Of a stretch of DNA of 62,000 nucleotides, positions 58,160-62,000 are shown in pieces. The notes beneath the pieces were generated by a model, which was given only the letters and a program-made list of their open reading frames with translations, searched no databases and was not told the origin of the DNA. The DNA lies in contig WPIO01000072.1 of assembly GCA_009760855.2 (NCBI GenBank), positions 1,430,001-1,492,000 on the forward strand. The letters run 5' to 3'. Every line of letters starts with the position of its first letter. Positions within the stretch are counted from its first letter, which is position 1. The stretch comes from Cristatella mucedo. Lineage: Eukaryota > Bryozoa > Phylactolaemata > Cristatellidae. The translations under genes and the position numbers were made by a program.

Positions 58160-58580
58160 TGCATTAGTTAGCCACCTTAAAGTTGTCACAGTCTTCCTTT
58201 CATTTTTAAAGTGCATGAATAAGTGCTCTAGATATAGCATTTCCTTGGTCTATTTCCCTAATTCATCTGGAAAATCGTGAATACACAGTAGTGCACATAT
58301 GAAACTCAGTATAATTTTTTAAGCAATGATACAAATTTACATATTCAATTTGATTCCTAATTCAGCTAAGTAAATTTCACGTGCAACAGCCTTAAATTGA
58401 AATAACCCACCATTGGAATGAAACGGTGATCGAAGAAGGCAGAGCGGCATTTGGCTAGTGCAATATCGCTTCAGCGATCTTTTAAGACGGGTACTCGTAT
58501 GCCAAGCACGTCGATTGCTCGCTGGGTTTTACGAAATTTCAAAATGCTCACTTGATAATCTGCCAAAGCAAGAATTGCAG
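57591..58580 (+). other. Intron with a TA/TG/TATG microsatellite
   Basis: The microsatellite lies at 58019-58160 (TATATG, TGTG and TATG mixtures). The 91- and 96-codon frames over it are repeat artefacts. The end carries the AGAATTGCAG acceptor. Confidence 0.6.
58019..58160. repeat. Compound TA/TG/TATG microsatellite
   Basis: Alternating purine-pyrimidine runs with TATATATATATA at the end. Confidence 0.95.
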
Positions 58581-58863
58581 ATATGCGGCTTTGGGAAAAT
58601 GGCTTCGAATCGTTTGCCCTAGAAAACTGACATCGAAGACGCCGTTAGACCCTCCGACAATGGAGAACCTGCTGATCGTCACAGATCTGAGCGCTCCGAA
58701 GCGCTGCCGATCGTATCAGGAGGTGCACGCCTACACGAAAGCGATTGCTGTCAACTTGCTCTGGCTGAAGGAGCAGCTCCTGGAAAACGGCAGGGCAGCA
58801 GCCACGAAGGACTCGGACCCAGTGAGTCCGGAGAAAAAAGAGCGGCTCCAGCAGCTCGAAACG
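58581..58863 (+). CDS. ADCY10-like: Soluble adenylyl cyclase-like, C-terminal helical exon (last one found)
   Basis: Encodes YAALGKWLRIVCPRKLTSKTP, then LLIVTDLSAPKRCRSYQEV, HAYTKAIAVNLLWLKEQLLENG and a charged end KKERLQQLET. It matches the ADCY10 region RRTMTLTYYDGISRYMEGQVLHLQKQIKE. Acceptor GAATTGCAG, phase 2. Donor ACG|GTGAGC, phase 0; CCA|GTGAGT at 58821 is also in phase 0. Further exons should lie beyond the window or remain unseen. Confidence 0.85.
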
Positions 58864-59065
58864 GTGAGCAGCAGCGCCACATGCAGGGCGGAAAGTATCA
58901 CGACTTTTTTTCCATTCATTCTATCATCCTTCCGCTTTCATTCTGCCCTGATTCGCTGCCAATAATCTCGCTACTTCACCACCTAACCCCCGCCCCCGAT
59001 CCAATCTCGAGTTCTAACTTACACTCAAATTATCTCACAAAGTAACTACCCCTTGCAACCCGCTT

Positions 59066-59129
<64 letters not shown>

Positions 59130-59131
59130 TC
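59066..59131. repeat. (CT)n microsatellite at the LINE insertion point
   Basis: A CT run of about 60 bp with one TTCT interruption. The 5' end of the LINE follows immediately. Confidence 0.95.
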
Positions 59132-60130
59132 ATCCGCACATGGATGGCAGCAAATTTTCTAAAACTAAACGATGATAAAGCTAACTTACTAGTTATGGGA
59201 AAACCCGGTGTGATTCGCAAATTAGAAAGGCTGACGCTCAAAATTGGCTCTGCCGGCATATCTCCTGTTGAATCAGCTCGAAATCTAGGTGTCATACTCC
59301 AAAGCGACCTCTCGTTAGACGTCCATATCAGCTCCACAGTCAAATCTGCCTATTTTCAGCTCCATAACATTGCTAAAATTCGGGCTTGTTTAGATAAGGA
59401 TACCACGTCCAAGTTGGTCCATGCATTCGTGACATCCCGTCTCGTCTTCTGTAACTCACTGCTTACTGGCCTACCAGCATGTGCGATCAGGCGCTTACAG
59501 CTGGTGCTAAACTCCGCAGCTAGGTTTGTCTGTCGTGAGCATCGCAGTTGCCACATTACTCCACTTCTCGCCGACCTGCACTGGCTACCAGTCAAGCAAC
59601 GGATTGACTTCAAGGTTTTGACGCTCACTTATAGGTCACTTCATTCTTTGGCTCCAGCCTATCTCTCAGAACTACTCCCCCATCAGGCCAAGCATCGTAC
59701 CACCCGCTTTTCGGAATCCAACATTCTACAAATACCTCGTACAAACCTCAAATCCTTTGGAGACCGTGCATTTAGTTCGTATGCTCCCAAAGCCTGGAAC
59801 TCACTCCCGAGCTGCGTCAGAACATCCCCTGACCTGACCAAATTTAAAAAGAACTTAAAAACACACCTATTTAGGACAGCATTTAGTGGGTCTCTGTGAT
59901 TCGTCCTTGATGTGCTTATGCGTGCTGACACTGTGCATCTGCCACTAACCAAATTTGCATGCTGACCCTGTGCATGTCACCCCTAACCATTTTATTCATT
60001 GTGTTTGTTTTTCAAGCATGATTTTACTTACCATTCAATTGCATTTCCCTTTGCAGCAAATTTAAAGCGCCTAGAGAGAGATTGAGCTCTCTGGGGGCGC
60101 TTTTTCAAGTGCATTATTATTGTTATTATT
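59132..60130 (+). mobile_element. LINE family A copy, best preserved 3' part
   Basis: A single uninterrupted frame of 251 codons (59144-59899) starts MAANFLKLNDDKANLLV and covers the region after the RT catalytic box: VESARNLGVILQSDLSLD, KLVHAFVTSR, LPACAIRRLQLVLNSAAR, HITPLLADLHWLPVKQR, FGDRAFSSYAPKAWNSLP and a stop after FSGSL. The 3' UTR and the hairpin AAAGCGCCTAGAG...TCTCTGGGGGCGCTTT plus ATTATTGTTATTATT follow. It is the youngest-looking copy here. Confidence 0.94.
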
Positions 60131-61371
60131 ATTATTTCTCTCTCTCTCTTTCTTTTTTTATCTCTCTCATACGCATGCATGAACATGCAAGCATACAATG
60201 TCTTTGCTGTTGCTCTTATTCTCATTGAGAGTTTATTTCTCTACCCGATCTCTCTTTACAAGCGTGTCAATCTTAAGTAAGAAGTCTGTATACAGTAAGC
60301 ATATTTAGTCATTTAAGAATATCCGTGTGTGTGTGTGTGCCTCTTGCGTGCTAAAGCTTTTCAACTTGTAGATGATTTCTACTCTAAGGCAAATGTGTGT
60401 CAGCGTGCCTATAATTGAAGCCAGGATGAAGAGGTTCGTCGAAAGTTTGAACAGCTTCAAGCTCACAGGCACTATACGCTCGACTCTGCTGCCATACTCC
60501 GTTGAATGACCGACGCAGTCGCGGATTTATCATTTTTTTGTTCATCACTTTATATTTTTTAATAAAAACTTTTTTCTGCATAGATGTGTACGATGTAAGT
60601 TGAGCTATTTTAGATACACTCTCAATAAATGCGAAAACAGACAGTGAAATTTTGTTCATAATGTTTCTGCTGAGTTGTGGATCCAGGAATATAAATTAGC
60701 TAAGAATTATAACTTTCAACAGTTCTGACCTAATTTCTGCTTTTTACCTTTCTTCATAGTGGCTGGTAAGAGATCGCGTAAAGGAAACGGTACCGTATAA
60801 AATTGCGCGTGTTTTTTCTCAATTTTGAGCACTTTTTTGTGCAGTGTGGGAGAACGTCGTGTGCATATTCACACCACGGGGCGGCCATCGCAGAGCGCGA
60901 ATCGATAAGCGCCCGCTGACGGAGCGGGCAGCTGCATGGAGCTGCCCGCTCGGTCGGTAGCCGCAGCAGTTCGGCTAAATAGGAGATGATAGTGATAGCA
61001 GTATTAACAATACTAATAGTGATTGAGCATCGCACCCCGAGAGAGCTGAGTCTCTTTCTTAGCACTATCCAAGCGCCGCTTGAAATGAGGCTCGTCAGTT
61101 GCCTAACGATAGACTCGCACGGTTCGAAGCTTGGCGGCATCGAAGCGGCGGCGGGCGAAAAAGAATGAGAAATGAAACGTGCATTTAATTGCCGAAGTCT
61201 CGATACTCCAGCGAGAAGGATTAGACAACGGATGTCTTGTTTCGGTACATTAAAGGACAGCAAACAAGCGCGCCTAAATACTCATCTCTCTCGAAATCCA
61301 ACGACAGATCTAACGAAATCCAATAAGTCGTATGTGCTTGCTTTGTCTGGCGGATGAGTTCTACAAATGCA
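60131..61371 (+). other. Downstream region; CT repeat, hairpin and weak LINE-type tail
   Basis: A second CT run starts at 60136. A 12-bp-stem hairpin lies at 60922-60951. At about 61020-61075 the minus strand shows a diverged GCGATGCT/AGTGCTAAGAAAGAG hairpin like the LINE A tail. A 169-codon minus-strand frame at 60754-61263 crosses these and looks spurious. Confidence 0.4.
60922..60951. repeat. Perfect inverted repeat (12-bp arms, 6-nt loop)
   Basis: GAGCGGGCAGCT, loop GCATGG, AGCTGCCCGCTC. It is in a GC-rich island in otherwise AT-rich DNA and is not followed by a T run. Confidence 0.9.
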
Positions 61372-61495
61372 TCAAGCTCTGGTTAAGGTGCTCGCCCGAC
61401 CAAGATCTTGCTGAGGTCGCGAGCTCAAACCCCGTGGCATATGTGAAGCGCCTGAATAGAGTTCTCTTAGGACGCTATACAAATAAATCATATTG
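61372..61495 (+). mobile_element. SINE family B copy
   Basis: TGGTTAAGGTGCTCGCCCGACC (A box), GCGAGCTCAAACCCCG (B box), GAAGCGCCTGAATAGAG, then TTCTCTTAGGACGCTATACAAATAAATCATATT. The hairpin matches LINE A, with an AT-rich end. Confidence 0.82.
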
Positions 61496-62000
61496 CATAT
61501 TTACCTGACGATAGTAAGGGCTGAATTTTATAAGGGCTTCAACAGAGTGTCAATAAGTCACTGTATCAGTATATTATAGATGCCGGCCCTCTTTTGGTAG
61601 GTACGGAAAATCCTCCCATCAGCTCCACATTTACTGCGAAGATATTAGAGAGCTCGAATTGAGCACAATGCTAGTGATTTGCGAACTTGTTAGTCATTAG
61701 AAACTTCATTTAAATGCCCAAATTCATTATAACTGCATAGTTTTCTGCATTTTAGCACACACGATGCACTTATTACAAGCCATAGCGGTACCTCTTGACT
61801 ACATGACACGGATTAGGGAATCAAGTGGCTGCCCTCGGATCTCAGGATCAATTTGACCAATTAGCTCATGCGTAATGGTACTACAATTGCGACGGGCGCG
61901 TATATACAATATGTACATATTTATATTTTTTTATTTATACACATATATTTATATTCACATATTCATACCGTATATGCTGAGCTAGCTAGCCACCTTAGTT
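61496..62000. other. Non-coding, nothing recognised
   Basis: AT-rich end of the window with a short TATATTTATA-rich stretch near 61900-61970. Confidence 0.5.

Noticed and set aside
57874-58280. 91-96 codon Tyr/Ile-rich frames
   Set aside because: They cover a TA/TG microsatellite; no real coding signal.
60754-61263. 169-codon minus-strand frame
   Set aside because: It crosses a GC-rich hairpin and a LINE-type tail and shows no similarity; composition-driven.
1-62000. CRISPR arrays, operons, ribosome binding sites, phage genes
   Set aside because: The window is animal nuclear DNA with spliced genes; the tandem repeats found have no spacer structure.

Overview
The window is animal nuclear DNA, probably from an invertebrate. 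It is AT-rich, genes are split by long introns, and non-LTR retrotransposons, tRNA-derived SINEs, DNA-transposon relics and simple repeats are dense. There are no bacterial-style operons. I cannot name the species from sequence alone.

The backbone is one plus-strand gene spread over about 53 kb (about 5.3 to 58.9 kb): a soluble adenylyl cyclase (ADCY10/sAC-like). I recover about 22 exons with compatible splice phases. They cover the second cyclase domain (5.6-9.6 kb), the STAND-type NTPase module with Walker A- and B-like motifs (9.8-16.9 kb), the region after the NTPase (25.2-29.0 kb), a large serine-rich exon (37.4-38.0 kb) and the long alpha-helical TPR-like C-terminal half (40.0-58.9 kb). 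The first cyclase domain and the start codon are not in the window, and neither is the end of the gene. Two short C-terminal stretches (40.1-43.0 kb and 44.0-48.3 kb) seem to lack exons I could find. Three things are odd. The Walker A lysine is replaced by leucine, the Walker B glutamate by glycine, and one exon near 27.96 kb carries an apparent +1 frameshift. One intron (5843-8371) looks like a GC-AG intron.

The introns are filled with mobile DNA. (1) LINE family A, of the CR1/L2/jockey type by its C-terminal motifs, has at least eight fragments on both strands. They share a 3' end made of a GCGCC...GGCGC hairpin followed by ATT repeats. (2) LINE family B is a longer minus-strand copy at 20.7-23.65 kb with a SINE nested inside. 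(3) SINE family A has a tRNA head with A and B boxes and its own 3' end. (4) SINE family B has a tRNA head whose 3' end is the same hairpin as LINE A, which suggests a SINE/LINE partnership. (5) A complete 194-bp hAT MITE at 26.55-26.74 kb closely resembles the horizontally transferred SPIN (SPACE INVADERS) elements and has a perfect 8-bp target duplication. (6) A pogo/Tigger-like transposase tail (about 36.0-36.4 kb) lies beside a relic of a widespread transposon-linked protein (36.44-36.99 kb).

Other structure includes a 42-bp ATCGAT-centred repeat in two clusters (0.76-1.2 kb), several tandem duplications of 61 to 118 bp, two 15-bp (five-codon) minisatellites, large TGTGTCTG, CT and TA microsatellites, a poly-C/poly-G inverted repeat, and a possible antisense coding remnant at 45.4-46.0 kb cut in two by a SINE.
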